From Telluribacter sp035998675 (GTDB taxonomy: Bacteria; Bacteroidota; Bacteroidia; Cytophagales; Spirosomataceae), in assembly GCF_035998675.1 (NCBI RefSeq), contig NZ_DASYHI010000007.1:62001-126000 (forward strand): a DNA stretch of 64,000 bases, read 5' to 3'. Below the pieces are notes generated by a model, which saw only the letters and a list, made by a program, of their open reading frames with translations, was not told where the DNA came from and did not search any database. Below, piece by piece: positions 1-9,048 of this stretch. A program made the position numbers and the translations under genes. Every line of letters starts with the position of its first letter. The stretch's first letter is position 1.

Positions 1-1258
1 GCTCTTCCGGCTTCCGGACAGCTATTAAGGTAACCAGGGCCGAAAGGAACAAGGAACCGGCCATAAAGATATAGGACGCCCCAAACCCACCGGTGGTACC
101 ATTAAGATATCCTACTATATAGGCACCCACAAAAGAGCCCAACGCGCCGAAGCTGTTGATCAGGGCCATAGCTCCACCGGCTACGTTACGGGGGAGCAGG
201 TCGGGAATAATAGCGAAAAAGGGTCCGTAGGGAGCGTACATAGCACCACCCGCAATGACCAGCAGCACAAACGACCACCAGAAGTAACTGGCACCCAACA
301 GGTAAGAGCCGTAAAAAGCCACCGCGCCGAGGAGCAGGAACGGCCAGACGAAAATTTTTCGGTTCAGGGTTTTGTCGGAGTAGTAGGAGGCCCCCAGCAT
401 ACCTATGATAGCCAGTACATAGGGTACCGACGACAGCCAGCCCGTTTTGATAATGTTCATATCCGGGGCGGAATTCAGGATGGAGGGCAGCCACATGACA
501 AAGCCATAGACCCCAATGCTCCAGAGGGCGTACTGCAGGCAGAGCCAGATTACAATCTTTGATTTGAACGCTTCGGCGTAGTTCCGGACGGGTTTTATAC
601 CCTGCTGCTCCTGCTGTAACTTTTCTTCCAGCGCCAGTTTTTCAGATTCGGTTAGCCAGTTGGCATTTTGGGGTTTGTCATCGACCAGTCGCCACCAGAA
701 AAACGCCCAGATAACGGCGGGAATTCCTTCCAGAATAAACATCCAGCGCCAGCCCACGGCATCAATGAGGTAGCCCGACAAGACCGACATCCAGAGAATA
801 GTAGCCGGATTGCCCAAAATCAGAAAGGTATTGGCCCGGGAGCGTTCCGACTTGGTAAACCACCGGCTCAGGAACAGCAGCATGGCCGGCATAACCGCAC
901 TTTCCACTACGCCCAGCATAAACCGTATACCAATCAGCGCATTGACATTACTGGCTATTCCGGTGGCCGTGGCCAGTGCGCCCCACAGGATCAGCGACCA
1001 GAAGATCAACTTCCGGGCGCTCCGCTTTTCGGCGTAAATGGCACCCGGTACCTGAAAGAAGAAGTACCCCAGAAAGAACAACGACCCCAGCAGGGAAGAC
1101 ATGCCCGGCGTAATGCCCAAATCCTCGGCCATTCCACCCGCCGCGCCAAAGCCATAGTTGGCCCGGTCGAGGTAGGCCAGGCTGTACGTAATAAAAGCAA
1201 TCGGAATCAGGCGGTACCAGCGAGAGGGGGCTACGGTTTTTTCAGAGATGGGTTCCAT
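1..1258 (-). CDS. MFS transporter, ACS (anion:cation symporter) type, 3' end beyond window
   Basis: Inner-membrane transporter of the major facilitator superfamily. The minus strand is open from an ATG at 1258 to the left edge (419 codons), so only the C-terminal end is missing; family members are usually 430-450 residues. The N-terminus starts MEPISEKT, then RWYRLIPIAFITYSLAYLDR, typical first-helix residues of the hexuronate/galactonate/phthalate carrier group. Many hydrophobic helices follow, with GxxLSDK/R-like loop remnants (SYYSDKTLNRK) after the seventh helix. It lies 76 bases downstream of the GH39 gene on the same strand, so the pair probably forms an operon and the carrier may import a sugar acid or sugar released by that enzyme. 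The substrate is an inference; the superfamily is clear. Confidence 0.88.
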   Translation of the reverse strand, partial: MEPISEKTVAPSRWYRLIPIAFITYSLAYLDRANYGFGAAGGMAEDLGITPGMSSLLGSLFFLGYFFFQVPGAIYAEKRSARKLIFWSLILWGALATATGIASNVNALIGIRFMLGVVESAVMPAMLLFLSRWFTKSERSRANTFLILGNPATILWMSVLSGYLIDAVGWRWMFILEGIPAVIWAFFWWRLVDDKPQNANWLTESEKLALEEKLQQEQQGIKPVRNYAEAFKSKIVIWLCLQYALWSIGVYGFVMWLPSILNSAPDMNIIKTGWLSSVPYVLAIIGMLGASYYSDKTLNRKIFVWPFLLLGAVAFYGSYLLGASYFWWSFVLLVIAGGAMYAPYGPFFAIIPDLLPRNVAGGAMALINSFGALGSFVGAYIVGYLNGTTGGFGASYIFMAGSLFLSALVTLIAVRKPEE

Positions 1259-1334
1259 GGAGATCGATTAGGTACTTGTTTATCGGTTATAATGGCTTGC
1301 TTCTAAAACAATACTTTCGGATAAAATAAAGGGG

Positions 1335-3041
1335 TTACCAGCTAACCTTGATCAGCGATACTCCCTGGCGAGGCAGCGGAAAATCGAGCTGGAGCAAGCC
1401 GTTTTTGACATCCATCCAGGTCGGGGAAGCATAGGCCTGCAATTGGCCTGCTTTTTCCAGAGTGGCTATTTGCCCGGCCGTGGGGTTCTGGGGAGAGCCC
1501 ATACTTTTCCAGACTTCGTAGGAGTTGCTGTGCTGTTGGTCGATCCGGTAGTGATGTACCAGTACCCGTCGGGCGGGTACGCCTTTGAGCTGAACAGAAA
1601 CCGGGGCGGTCGGATCAAGCTTGTTGTCGTCGTGGTAGTGCCAGACCATCACGGCGGCTTCCTGAGCTCCCTTGGTCGCGTAGGCATTGATGTCGGCTTC
1701 GCCCCTCACGCTTTCATTTTTTACCTTTTGGACGTTATAGGCCAGTTCCTGCTGTACCTGCACCCGTTTGCCGGACATCATCCCAAACATCCGGAACACG
1801 TTGAGGACGGGCTTGTCTACTCCGTTGGTGGCCAGGTCCCGGAATCCCCGAAACCAGGGCTGATTTTCAAATTCAAAGGCCCAGGTAACGGCTCCCAGCA
1901 GATTGACGCCGCGGGCATCGGCCAGCTCGTGCTTGCGGGCAAAGGAAGCGGCCGTGTAGCTGGAGTACATGGTACCGTTGCGGTAGGCATTCTGCGGATG
2001 AAGATCTTCGGAGCAGGCCGCGCAGCCTTCCGGATCAGACTCACCAATAATGATAGGTAGTTTTTTCAGCGTGGGGAAGGAGGCTACAATTTCAAAACCT
2101 TTATCAATATCGCGTAGCTGCGTACCCATATTCATTTGTACTATGCCATCAACTACCTTGGGTGCGCCCTTGGCATGGAAGGTGATGAAGTCCAGGGGGG
2201 AGCCGGTTTTGCCGGTTACGTAGTTCTTCCCGCTTACGACATGGTCCAGGAAGGCTTTCATAAACTTGGCCGACACATCCCAGTTAGGGCCCGTCACCTC
2301 GGGGCCGCCAATCTTAGCCGTGGGCAGGGCACGTTTGACGGCGTCGGCGGTATAGTCGTACAGCTTGATGTATTCTTCGGTAGTACCTTTCCAGTACCCG
2401 ATGTTCGGCTCGTTCCAGAGCTCCCAATACCACGACTCCACCTCCTGCTTCCCGTACCGCTCCACCGAATGCCGTACCCACTGGTACACCAGTTCCGCAA
2501 ATTTCGCGTAGTCTTTGGGTGGGTACGCCCAGCCGGTATAGATGTCGTTGTAGTTGTCGCCGGGCTTCCAGTAGTGCCGGTAGGGCTGGGGCTTGGCAGA
2601 CAGGGCTTCGGGCATAAAACCGATCTGCGCCATAGGCTTCATTCCACGCTCTATATAAGTATCAAAAATCTTGTCTACGATGGTCCAGTTGTAGATGGGT
2701 TTTCCGTTGGCATCTTCGGTGTAGGCGTTGGTAGAGCCCCACTTCAGGGCAGCCTCCCCGTCGCCGGTTACCAGTAGACCATGCGTCCTCACAAACACCG
2801 GTACCTTGCTGAGCCGGGAGATTTCGCTGAGCAGCTTCTTGCCATCCTTCATGTAGGTATAGTTCGGCTCATCGTAGCCAAACCACGCCCAGATCGGTTT
2901 TGCCTCGCCTAGTTCTTTAGTGAGGTCAACCCGGATAGGAACAGGGCCGGGAGCGGTACTTTGGGCTCTGCTTATATTTGCAAGAAGCATTAATAAAGTA
3001 CCCGCTAACAGGCGGATAGTGAGGATGGAGTTGGGATGCAT
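1335..3041 (-). CDS. GH39-family glycosidase (beta-xylosidase-like), secreted
   Basis: Predicted retaining glycoside hydrolase of the clan GH-A fold. Residues 1-26 are a signal peptide ending at SRAQ. WELWNEPN places the acid/base Glu at residue 211, and IIGESDPEGC places the nucleophile Glu near residue 334, both in the order and context of GH39 enzymes such as beta-xylosidases. The 568-residue length suits a TIM barrel plus a C-terminal beta-sandwich (about residues 430-568). The MFS carrier follows at once on the same strand, suggesting hydrolysis outside the cytoplasm followed by uptake. The true substrate is not visible from sequence: GH39 also holds iduronidases and others. Confidence 0.85.
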   Translation of the reverse strand: MHPNSILTIRLLAGTLLMLLANISRAQSTAPGPVPIRVDLTKELGEAKPIWAWFGYDEPNYTYMKDGKKLLSEISRLSKVPVFVRTHGLLVTGDGEAALKWGSTNAYTEDANGKPIYNWTIVDKIFDTYIERGMKPMAQIGFMPEALSAKPQPYRHYWKPGDNYNDIYTGWAYPPKDYAKFAELVYQWVRHSVERYGKQEVESWYWELWNEPNIGYWKGTTEEYIKLYDYTADAVKRALPTAKIGGPEVTGPNWDVSAKFMKAFLDHVVSGKNYVTGKTGSPLDFITFHAKGAPKVVDGIVQMNMGTQLRDIDKGFEIVASFPTLKKLPIIIGESDPEGCAACSEDLHPQNAYRNGTMYSSYTAASFARKHELADARGVNLLGAVTWAFEFENQPWFRGFRDLATNGVDKPVLNVFRMFGMMSGKRVQVQQELAYNVQKVKNESVRGEADINAYATKGAQEAAVMVWHYHDDNKLDPTAPVSVQLKGVPARRVLVHHYRIDQQHSNSYEVWKSMGSPQNPTAGQIATLEKAGQLQAYASPTWMDVKNGLLQLDFPLPRQGVSLIKVSW

Positions 3042-3116
3042 GGTCAGAAAATCAGAATTGGACTACTCCTAAAATGTGGGTTTGCCAATTTTATACTTTC
3101 TGTACTTGCACAAAGA

Positions 3117-3143
3117 GGCCTCCCTTCGTCACGAAGGGAGGCC
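3117..3143 (-). terminator. Intrinsic terminator after the AraC gene
   Basis: A perfect 13-base inverted repeat (arms 3117-3129 and 3131-3143, GC-rich at the base) lies 17 bases beyond the AraC stop codon. On the minus strand a short T-rich stretch follows it. It separates the AraC/cupin unit from the GH39/MFS unit. Confidence 0.75.
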
Positions 3144-3160
3144 CGGAAGTTGACTGATAA

Positions 3161-3994
3161 CTACACCTCTTTAAATCCATACTTTCGCTCGGGAGCTTTG
3201 CTGTCCTGCTGGTAAAAGGCTGCCGGAGTCATGATGGTAAATTCACGGAAGTCTTTTACCAGGTGCTGATAATCATAGTACCCCAGCTCAAGCGCAATGC
3301 TCAGCCAGTCTTTATCCGGTTTTGCGTTTTTCATTTTTACCGCATTATCAAACTGGACAATTCGGGAGTAGAGTTTTGGGCTCACACCCATACGTTCGAC
3401 GAACTTTCGGTAAAACTGCTTCCGGCTCAGGCAGGCCTGCCGGGCCAGCCAGTCCATTGATACCGGTTTCGCATGTGAAATCAGGTACAGACCAACCTTA
3501 TCAACTGGTCTGACATCGTACTTTACTTTCCGAATCTGGTACCACAGAAACTGCTCCACGATCTCAACCATCTCGAGGTAGTTGTCGGTGCTGCTCAGTC
3601 GTTCATTGACCAGATTGACTTCGGAAGAGAAAATAGCCTCGGCATCAAAGAAGTGATTGGTAAGCAGGTTGGATGGTACGCCTGTCAACCGAAACAGTGC
3701 TCCCGGCTGAAAGACGATCTGGAACATCATGAAGTTATGGCCCGGTTGTCGGTTGGTAATAACGCAGGGCTGCCCCATGACGGAGGCCCGGTGCCTGCGT
3801 TCTTCCCGATGGCCATCGGCAAATTGGATAATATCCGTTTTTCGGGGATAGAATGACAGGCAGTTTTCGGGGCGGGGCCAGTAGGGTTTCCAGGGCATAG
3901 TCTCCCCCTCCTTTAATTCAAATCCCACAATCTGAAACAGCCTGACGTATTCCCGTAAGCCCGGACTGGGTAACCTGTAATCGAACACTACCAT
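3161..3994 (-). CDS. AraC-family transcriptional regulator
   Basis: Cytoplasmic DNA-binding regulator of 277 residues. Residues 1-130 resemble the DUF6597 ligand/oligomer domain common in Bacteroidota AraC proteins (PENCLSFYPR, MFQIVFQPGALFRLTGVP). Residues about 170-265 form the two helix-turn-helix AraC domain: MDWLARQACLSRKQFYRKF is the first helix-turn-helix, and IALELGYYDYQHLVKDFREF is the second, with the usual GYYDxxH signature. It lies 43 bases downstream of the cupin gene and upstream of the GH39/MFS pair on the same strand, so either unit could be its target; that is inference. A clear terminator follows. Confidence 0.9.
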   Translation of the reverse strand: MVVFDYRLPSPGLREYVRLFQIVGFELKEGETMPWKPYWPRPENCLSFYPRKTDIIQFADGHREERRHRASVMGQPCVITNRQPGHNFMMFQIVFQPGALFRLTGVPSNLLTNHFFDAEAIFSSEVNLVNERLSSTDNYLEMVEIVEQFLWYQIRKVKYDVRPVDKVGLYLISHAKPVSMDWLARQACLSRKQFYRKFVERMGVSPKLYSRIVQFDNAVKMKNAKPDKDWLSIALELGYYDYQHLVKDFREFTIMTPAAFYQQDSKAPERKYGFKEV

Positions 3995-4037
3995 GACTGA
4001 GCCTGTTTTGCGTTTTGATTATTTCACTGCTACCTGG

Positions 4038-4592
4038 CTAGACCGTAAGAGGTGGCCCCACTACTTTCAGATCATGGGCCAGGTGTATTTTCTGGACCAC
4101 TTCCGCGGTAGGTTTACCCTCTAATGAATTCATTTTCTTAAAAAACTCCTCCATTTTCCCGGCGGGCTGGAGCAGGTACATCAGCTTTCCCCTGTCAGAT
4201 AACTGAAGCCAGGTGTGCGGTACATTGCGCGGTAAAAAAATAGTATCGCCTGCTACCAGCGTCTGTCTTTCATTTCCTACCTGAAAAAGAAATTCTCCTT
4301 CCAGGACGTAAAACGTTTCGTCTTGTTTGAAATGTACGTGCATATCCGGACCCATCTTGGCTATTCCTTCGTACTCGAATACTGAATATAAACCCGCTGT
4401 ATCCTTTGCCGATATCTTCACCAGGTTTGGATTCACGCCCCGGTACTTAATAGGTTCCTTAAACCGGTCTTCGCCTCGCCTGATCGTAAAGCTTTTAGTA
4501 GCCGGTTTGTTATCAGCACCTAACACTATTGACGAAACACTAACCAGTGGTGCTGTTACTAAGCTTGTTTGAATAAATTCTCTGCGTTTCAT
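4038..4592 (-). CDS. Exported cupin-domain protein
   Basis: Small 184-residue protein with an N-terminal twin-arginine-like signal (MKRREFIQTSLVTAPLVSVS) and a single cupin barrel. The first cupin motif is seen as MHVHFKQDETFYVLEGEF (about residues 83-100, metal-ligand His/His/Glu), and the second as GDTIFLPRNVPHTW (about 114-128). Such proteins bind a metal and may act as isomerases, epimerases or small-molecule binders; no reaction can be assigned. It is the first gene of a probable two-gene unit with the AraC regulator. Confidence 0.85.
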   Translation of the reverse strand: MKRREFIQTSLVTAPLVSVSSIVLGADNKPATKSFTIRRGEDRFKEPIKYRGVNPNLVKISAKDTAGLYSVFEYEGIAKMGPDMHVHFKQDETFYVLEGEFLFQVGNERQTLVAGDTIFLPRNVPHTWLQLSDRGKLMYLLQPAGKMEEFFKKMNSLEGKPTAEVVQKIHLAHDLKVVGPPLTV

Positions 4593-4944
4593 ACCAATCC
4601 AGATTTAAGTTAATGAATAAAATTTTAGTTCTGTAAATTTCAGAGAGTTGTGTTTGTATCTGGTGGTAAAAATTGGTCATTTTACTTCAGGTAGGTTGAG
4701 TACCCAATCCTGTAAATAATGCTTTAGGATGTTCCGCGGGTGGGAAGTATTGCCAAAAGCAGAAGTACGACCCTTTTCCTGCTTTGAAAAATAAATGAGC
4801 TTTAAATCAATTTGAAAGTAGGAACAGAGGGGAGGAAGTACCTTCCGGGACTTTGATCGGGCTTGCTTTTGGTTGGCTTGGTTTGCAGGGAAAAGGCTTT
4901 ATATTTAGTACTAATTGCCTTATTTACCTTTTCCTTAACCCGAA
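4593..4944. other. Divergent intergenic region, 352 bases
   Basis: AT-rich gap between the cupin gene (leftward) and the DUF885 peptidase (rightward). It must hold both promoters. Only the rightward one was recognised (4878-4907). No ORF with coding character was seen. Confidence 0.6.
4878..4907 (+). promoter_or_regulatory. Bacteroidota-type promoter for the DUF885 gene
   Basis: TTG at 4878-4880, a 19-base spacer, then TATATTTA at 4900-4907, matching TTG-N19-TAnnTTTG except for the last base. The start codon is 37 bases downstream, a usual leader length. Confidence 0.5.
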
Positions 4945-6714
4945 ATGATGAAACTATTTTTTGCCTCTTCCTTCGTATTGCAGTCGGCCCTGCTGCTGGC
5001 CCAGCCTTCCCCCGACAAATTCAACTTGTACGAACAAACCAGCGAAACGGCCGGGTTGGTTATTCAGTACCGGCAGGACCTGGCCGCCATCCAGCATTTT
5101 TACTCGCCCATGGTACCTAACCGGGGTTACAGTACCAGTACTACGGTGCTGGATTCGCCCGAACAGCGAAAAAGAAAAAATGAACTGGATAAGAGCTACT
5201 TAGCCAAACTGGCCGGACTGGATTTCAACGCTATGAGTGTGTACGGGAAAGTAGATTACATTCTGCTCAAACGCAATATCCAGGATCATGGGTTGACCCT
5301 GGCGCAGGAGGAGAAAGAATACAACCAGCTGGTTAAGTACTTTCCCTTTGCCGAAAAGCTGTATGAGCTGGAGAAAAAACGCCGCCGGGGTACGACGGTG
5401 GACGGGCAGCAGGTAGCCGGTACGCTGAACGAAGTACTTAAGGAAGCGCAGGCAGCGGCCGAAATGGCCCGAAAACTAGAGTCGCTGGATATGCCCCTGG
5501 CCCTGCGCGGTGAAGAAGCCCTGCTGGGCCTGAAAGCCCGCTTGAAAAGTACCTACGATTTTTATTCGGGTTATGATCCCCTGTTTTCCTGGTGGGTACC
5601 CAGGCCGTATGCAGTGCTCGATAGTACCTTGCTGGCCTATTCCAAACTTATGCGGAGCAAAGGAAAATTAACTACCACCCAAAAGGAAGACAAGAGCGGT
5701 ATAAAGGGCAAGCCCATTGGCCGGGAAGAGCTACTCCGGCAGTTGCAGGTAGAAATGATTAGCTATACCCCAGAAGAACTCATAAAGCTGGCCAACCAGG
5801 AATTTGCCTGGTGCGATCAGGAATTGTTGAAGGCCTCGCAGGAAATGGGTTTCGGAAAAGATTGGCGTAGCGCCCAGGAAAAAGTAAAAAACAGCTATGT
5901 ACCGGCAGGTACCCAACCCGAGCTGATCATGAAGTTGTACAACGATGCCCGTGATTTTATCCTGAAAAATGACTTGATCGAGTATCCCGAACTGGCCGAC
6001 GAAGCCTGGGGTATGCAGATGATGACGCCCGAGCGACAGTTGGTCAATCCGTTCTTCCTGGGGGGGCGGGACATTATTATTTCCTACCCAACCCAAACCA
6101 TGGAGCATGACGACAAACTCATGAGTATGCGGGGCAATAACCCGTACTTTTCAAGGGCTACGGTGCAACACGAACTGGTACCTGGGCACCACCTGCAGTA
6201 CTACATGAGCAGCCGCTACAAACCCTACCGCGCCGACTTCCGTACGCCGTTCTGGACGGAAGGCTGGGCGCTGTACTGGGAGCTGTTACTGTACGACAAA
6301 GGCTTCGCCAAAACCCCCGAAGAGCGGATCGGTATGCTGTTCTGGCGCATGCACCGCTGCGCCCGTATTCTGTTTTCGCTCAACTACCACCTGGGCCAGT
6401 GGACGCCGCAGGAGTGCATTGATTTCCTGGTGGAGCGGGTCGGACACGAAAGAGCCAACGCCGAAGGCGAAGTACGCCGCTCGTTTGAAGGAAACTACGG
6501 CCCGCTGTACCAAGTAGCGTACCTGATCGGGGGCTTACAGATCATGAGCCTCAAAAAGGAACTGGTCGACAGCGGTAAGATGACCTACCGGCAGTTTCAC
6601 GACCGGATCATGAAAGAAAACAACATGCCCATCGAGATGGTACGGGCCACCCTTACCAACCAGCCACTTACACCGAATTATACAACCCGATGGAAATTCT
6701 ATAGTTTTAAATAA
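4945..6714 (+). CDS. DUF885-family zinc metallopeptidase, secreted
   Basis: Exported 589-residue protein of the DUF885 family (a gluzincin-like fold related to M32/M3-type peptidases). The first 19 residues are a signal peptide ending ...LLLAQ. The signature HELVPGHHLQ (H409, E410, H415, H416) is the family zinc site; a downstream Glu in FWTEGWALYWE (about residue 438) provides the third ligand/helix typical of the family. The rest is helical, as expected. The gene stands alone, with its own promoter-like site and long AT-rich gaps on both sides. Physiological substrates of DUF885 proteins are poorly known; a periplasmic peptidase role is inferred. Confidence 0.88.
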   Translation: MMKLFFASSFVLQSALLLAQPSPDKFNLYEQTSETAGLVIQYRQDLAAIQHFYSPMVPNRGYSTSTTVLDSPEQRKRKNELDKSYLAKLAGLDFNAMSVYGKVDYILLKRNIQDHGLTLAQEEKEYNQLVKYFPFAEKLYELEKKRRRGTTVDGQQVAGTLNEVLKEAQAAAEMARKLESLDMPLALRGEEALLGLKARLKSTYDFYSGYDPLFSWWVPRPYAVLDSTLLAYSKLMRSKGKLTTTQKEDKSGIKGKPIGREELLRQLQVEMISYTPEELIKLANQEFAWCDQELLKASQEMGFGKDWRSAQEKVKNSYVPAGTQPELIMKLYNDARDFILKNDLIEYPELADEAWGMQMMTPERQLVNPFFLGGRDIIISYPTQTMEHDDKLMSMRGNNPYFSRATVQHELVPGHHLQYYMSSRYKPYRADFRTPFWTEGWALYWELLLYDKGFAKTPEERIGMLFWRMHRCARILFSLNYHLGQWTPQECIDFLVERVGHERANAEGEVRRSFEGNYGPLYQVAYLIGGLQIMSLKKELVDSGKMTYRQFHDRIMKENNMPIEMVRATLTNQPLTPNYTTRWKFYSFK

Positions 6715-7115
6715 GGATTTCTGAATGGTCTTACCTAAAACAGCTCTGATTTCACCTCCGTCAACCGGAAAAGATATGCCTTTTAGGCGCTTTCAGGTGG
6801 AACAAATGTGAATAGTTGCGACAACAACAAATTGTACAACTGGGTAATTATTGCGCAACCAACAAAGAAGGTGACGGAGAGAAAACTAAGATTTAAGTGG
6901 CTGAAATAAACTATGTTATAAAATATTTTTCAAATGGAGGCTCGCTTGGTACGCTATTTTTATTATTTGAATTAACTCTAACAACTTGCTTGAAATAATC
7001 CAATTTATTCCTGTCATGTTGATGCTGTTTAGTAAGCGAGAAAAAACGATATATCAACGTGGTGAGATTGACTAAAAAGAAGAGCAGATTTTAACCATAA
7101 CAAACTAAAAAGATA
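6715..7115. other. Intergenic region, 401 bases, AT-rich
   Basis: No coding frame was seen. Distant matching arms CTCCGTCA (near 6758) and TGACGGAG (near 6872), and GTTGCG/CGCAAC around 6815-6860, could form a structured leader, but this is weak. The region presumably contains the promoter of the small protein at 7116. Confidence 0.4.
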
Positions 7116-7433
7116 ATGAAAATACCACATCAACTCCAACCCGGCGACTGCTTTTTCTTCCGTGCCAGCATTGGCGAAGAAATAAAACAATGGAAAGTAG
7201 TCGCTATCGGCTTAAACAGCCTGATTGCTACCTGTGAACACGCTTACCAAAATGTCCCGTTCTTTTATGAGCAATTAACCAATCCTGAGGGTCACTTTTG
7301 TTATGTTCAGCCCCGGGCGGGATGGTTGACTTCTTTATTCTCAGCACTGACTTCCAAATCTGCTGAATCGACTGAGCAGAAAATAGACTGGAGAGGACTT
7401 TCGGCCAATCCTTCTCATGGTTTGGCTGCCTAG
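7116..7433 (+). CDS. Small orphan protein, paralogue of the protein at 60189
   Basis: 105-residue cytoplasmic protein of no family I recognise. It begins MKIPHQLQPGDCFFFRASIG and runs through KQWKVVAIGLNSLIATCEH to HFCYV. By eye 44 of its first 64 residues are identical to the 88-residue protein encoded at 60189-60455, while the C-terminal tails diverge. The opening LQPGD and the Trp-Lys-Val-Val strand suggest a small beta-barrel, but nothing catalytic is visible. It has no signal peptide or membrane segment. The gene is monocistronic, between a 401-base AT-rich gap and a strong terminator. Confidence 0.8.
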   Translation: MKIPHQLQPGDCFFFRASIGEEIKQWKVVAIGLNSLIATCEHAYQNVPFFYEQLTNPEGHFCYVQPRAGWLTSLFSALTSKSAESTEQKIDWRGLSANPSHGLAA

Positions 7434-7439
7434 AAAAAA

Positions 7440-7475
7440 GATAAGGGACGACCATTGAAGGCCTCGTCCCTTATC
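7440..7475. terminator. Bidirectional intrinsic terminator
   Basis: Twelve-base perfect arms (7440-7451 and 7464-7475, GATAAGGGACGA and its complement) around a 12-base loop lie between convergent genes. An A-run precedes and a T-rich stretch follows, so it can serve both strands. Confidence 0.8.
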
Positions 7476-7572
7476 TCATTCTTTTGGTAAAAACCAGACC
7501 TCCCGATTCATTTCCTACATCAATTGCCTAGCTCCCGGGAGGCACCTTTTAGGAAGTACCCTTTAAATACCT

Positions 7573-8802
7573 TTAAAAGTTCACCTGGGCCTGAATGCGC
7601 AGGAGTCTTCCCTTCTGTACATTATCCTGAAACAGGAAGTCCTCGTAACGCCGTCTGGAAAAAGTGTACATCACCACCAATTCAAAGTTTTTCCAGGGCT
7701 GCCATTCACTGCCAATTTCCAGTTCCCGCACCAGGTAACTGCGGGCGTCTCTTTCGTGCTTTTTGCCCCCGTCGTAGTACTGCGCCCGAATAAACGGATA
7801 CAGCAGCTGGTCCTGAATATTCATTTTGTAGTTTAGGGTCAGGTAGCCGCCGGTTAGTTTTTGTATTTCAATGGACTGGCTGGCCTTATTAAATTCCGGA
7901 CCACGGCCTACGTTATATTCGGCCTGTATGCCGAAAGGCTGCGGGTAGAGTACCACCGTGGCCGCGACGCGCTCGTCGGTATAGTTCAGGCCTTCATTGA
8001 ACCGCACCCCCGAACTAACATTAGCCCGGGGTAGTACATATTTACCGGTATAGCCCTGAATCCCAGCTTCAATGATTTGGTTCTTAACCGTAAATGGGTA
8101 CGAAAAACGCGCCACTACGTGCCGATTAGTGTTCAATTCGGAGGTATTGGCCGTTTGACCGTTGTACACCCCTAAACCCAAAACCCCGTAGTCGCCGCTA
8201 CCTTTCAATCCGGTACTGACGAGTTCGGAGAAAAGCTTCCTGATGCGGCTGGGGGCCCAGTAAAAAAATACACCCAAATCCCGTTCGTTGGCTACGGCGC
8301 TGTTGAGCGCATCATTCCGGTCCAGCGGAATCCGGTTCTGGCTGGATTGCATGTTCTCAAAGCCAAAAGGTACCTTGCTCTGTCCAATTCTGAAGCGAAA
8401 CTCATTTTTATCATCCAGACCCAAATCAAAGTAAGCATCCCTGAGTTGCGCAAAGTGCAAACGGTCCGCACCGGGGCTGTTGGCAAAGTCAGGTTGTACG
8501 TACAGATAAATGCGTTTATGAATCTGGCCAAAAAAGATGATGCGCATCCGCCGGATAAAAAAACCGCCATTTCCGCCCCAGGAGCGGTCGCACTGCTCAC
8601 AGCCCAGGTCTGGATTTGTCTGAAATAAGCCATTGTACCTAACCTGGGAGTAGCCCCGGATCGAAATAGCTTCATACCATTTTTTGGGGGAAGTAGTAAC
8701 AGGAATGGTTGGGGGGGGCTCGGTACGGCTTGTGTCATTCTGGGCGAGTGCCCCATAGGAAACCCAAAGGAGTACCAGGGTAAAAAATAATACCTTCATC
8801 AA
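7573..8802 (-). CDS. Outer-membrane porin of the phosphate-selective OprO/OprP type
   Basis: 409-residue outer-membrane beta-barrel. Residues 1-20 form a signal peptide (ends GALAQ). The motif GGFFIRRMRIIFFGQIHKRI, followed by YVQPDFANSP and LRDAYFDLGL, matches the N-terminal strands of the porin O/P family, and the chain ends in an aromatic residue (QAQVNF), as barrels do. The family was named for anion or phosphate-specific pores, but Bacteroidota members are rarely tested and may pass other anions. It is a single gene with a terminator beyond its stop. Confidence 0.85.
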   Translation of the reverse strand: MMKVLFFTLVLLWVSYGALAQNDTSRTEPPPTIPVTTSPKKWYEAISIRGYSQVRYNGLFQTNPDLGCEQCDRSWGGNGGFFIRRMRIIFFGQIHKRIYLYVQPDFANSPGADRLHFAQLRDAYFDLGLDDKNEFRFRIGQSKVPFGFENMQSSQNRIPLDRNDALNSAVANERDLGVFFYWAPSRIRKLFSELVSTGLKGSGDYGVLGLGVYNGQTANTSELNTNRHVVARFSYPFTVKNQIIEAGIQGYTGKYVLPRANVSSGVRFNEGLNYTDERVAATVVLYPQPFGIQAEYNVGRGPEFNKASQSIEIQKLTGGYLTLNYKMNIQDQLLYPFIRAQYYDGGKKHERDARSYLVRELEIGSEWQPWKNFELVVMYTFSRRRYEDFLFQDNVQKGRLLRIQAQVNF

Positions 8803-9048
8803 CGATTTTTATAGGGGTGTCAAATTGTGTTTAGCACTCAAAGTACAATTTCTGGGAATTGTTATGGCCCTTAAACTCACAAATGTAGTTAAAATGTACT
8901 ATTCCTATAATTCTGTTTCATAGGTAGTATTTGGTTAGGCAAGCTGTTGCTTCTCTTATGACTTATACAAGTTGTAGGATTTAACCAAGCTGCTAAACAA
9001 CCCACAACCCCTCCTGGTTATACCCATATCACCCAATGAAGCCTGTTT

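Noticed and set aside
668..1306. 212-codon plus-strand frame
   Set aside because: Antisense to the MFS transporter; its translation is rich in Gln, Arg and Pro with no domain.
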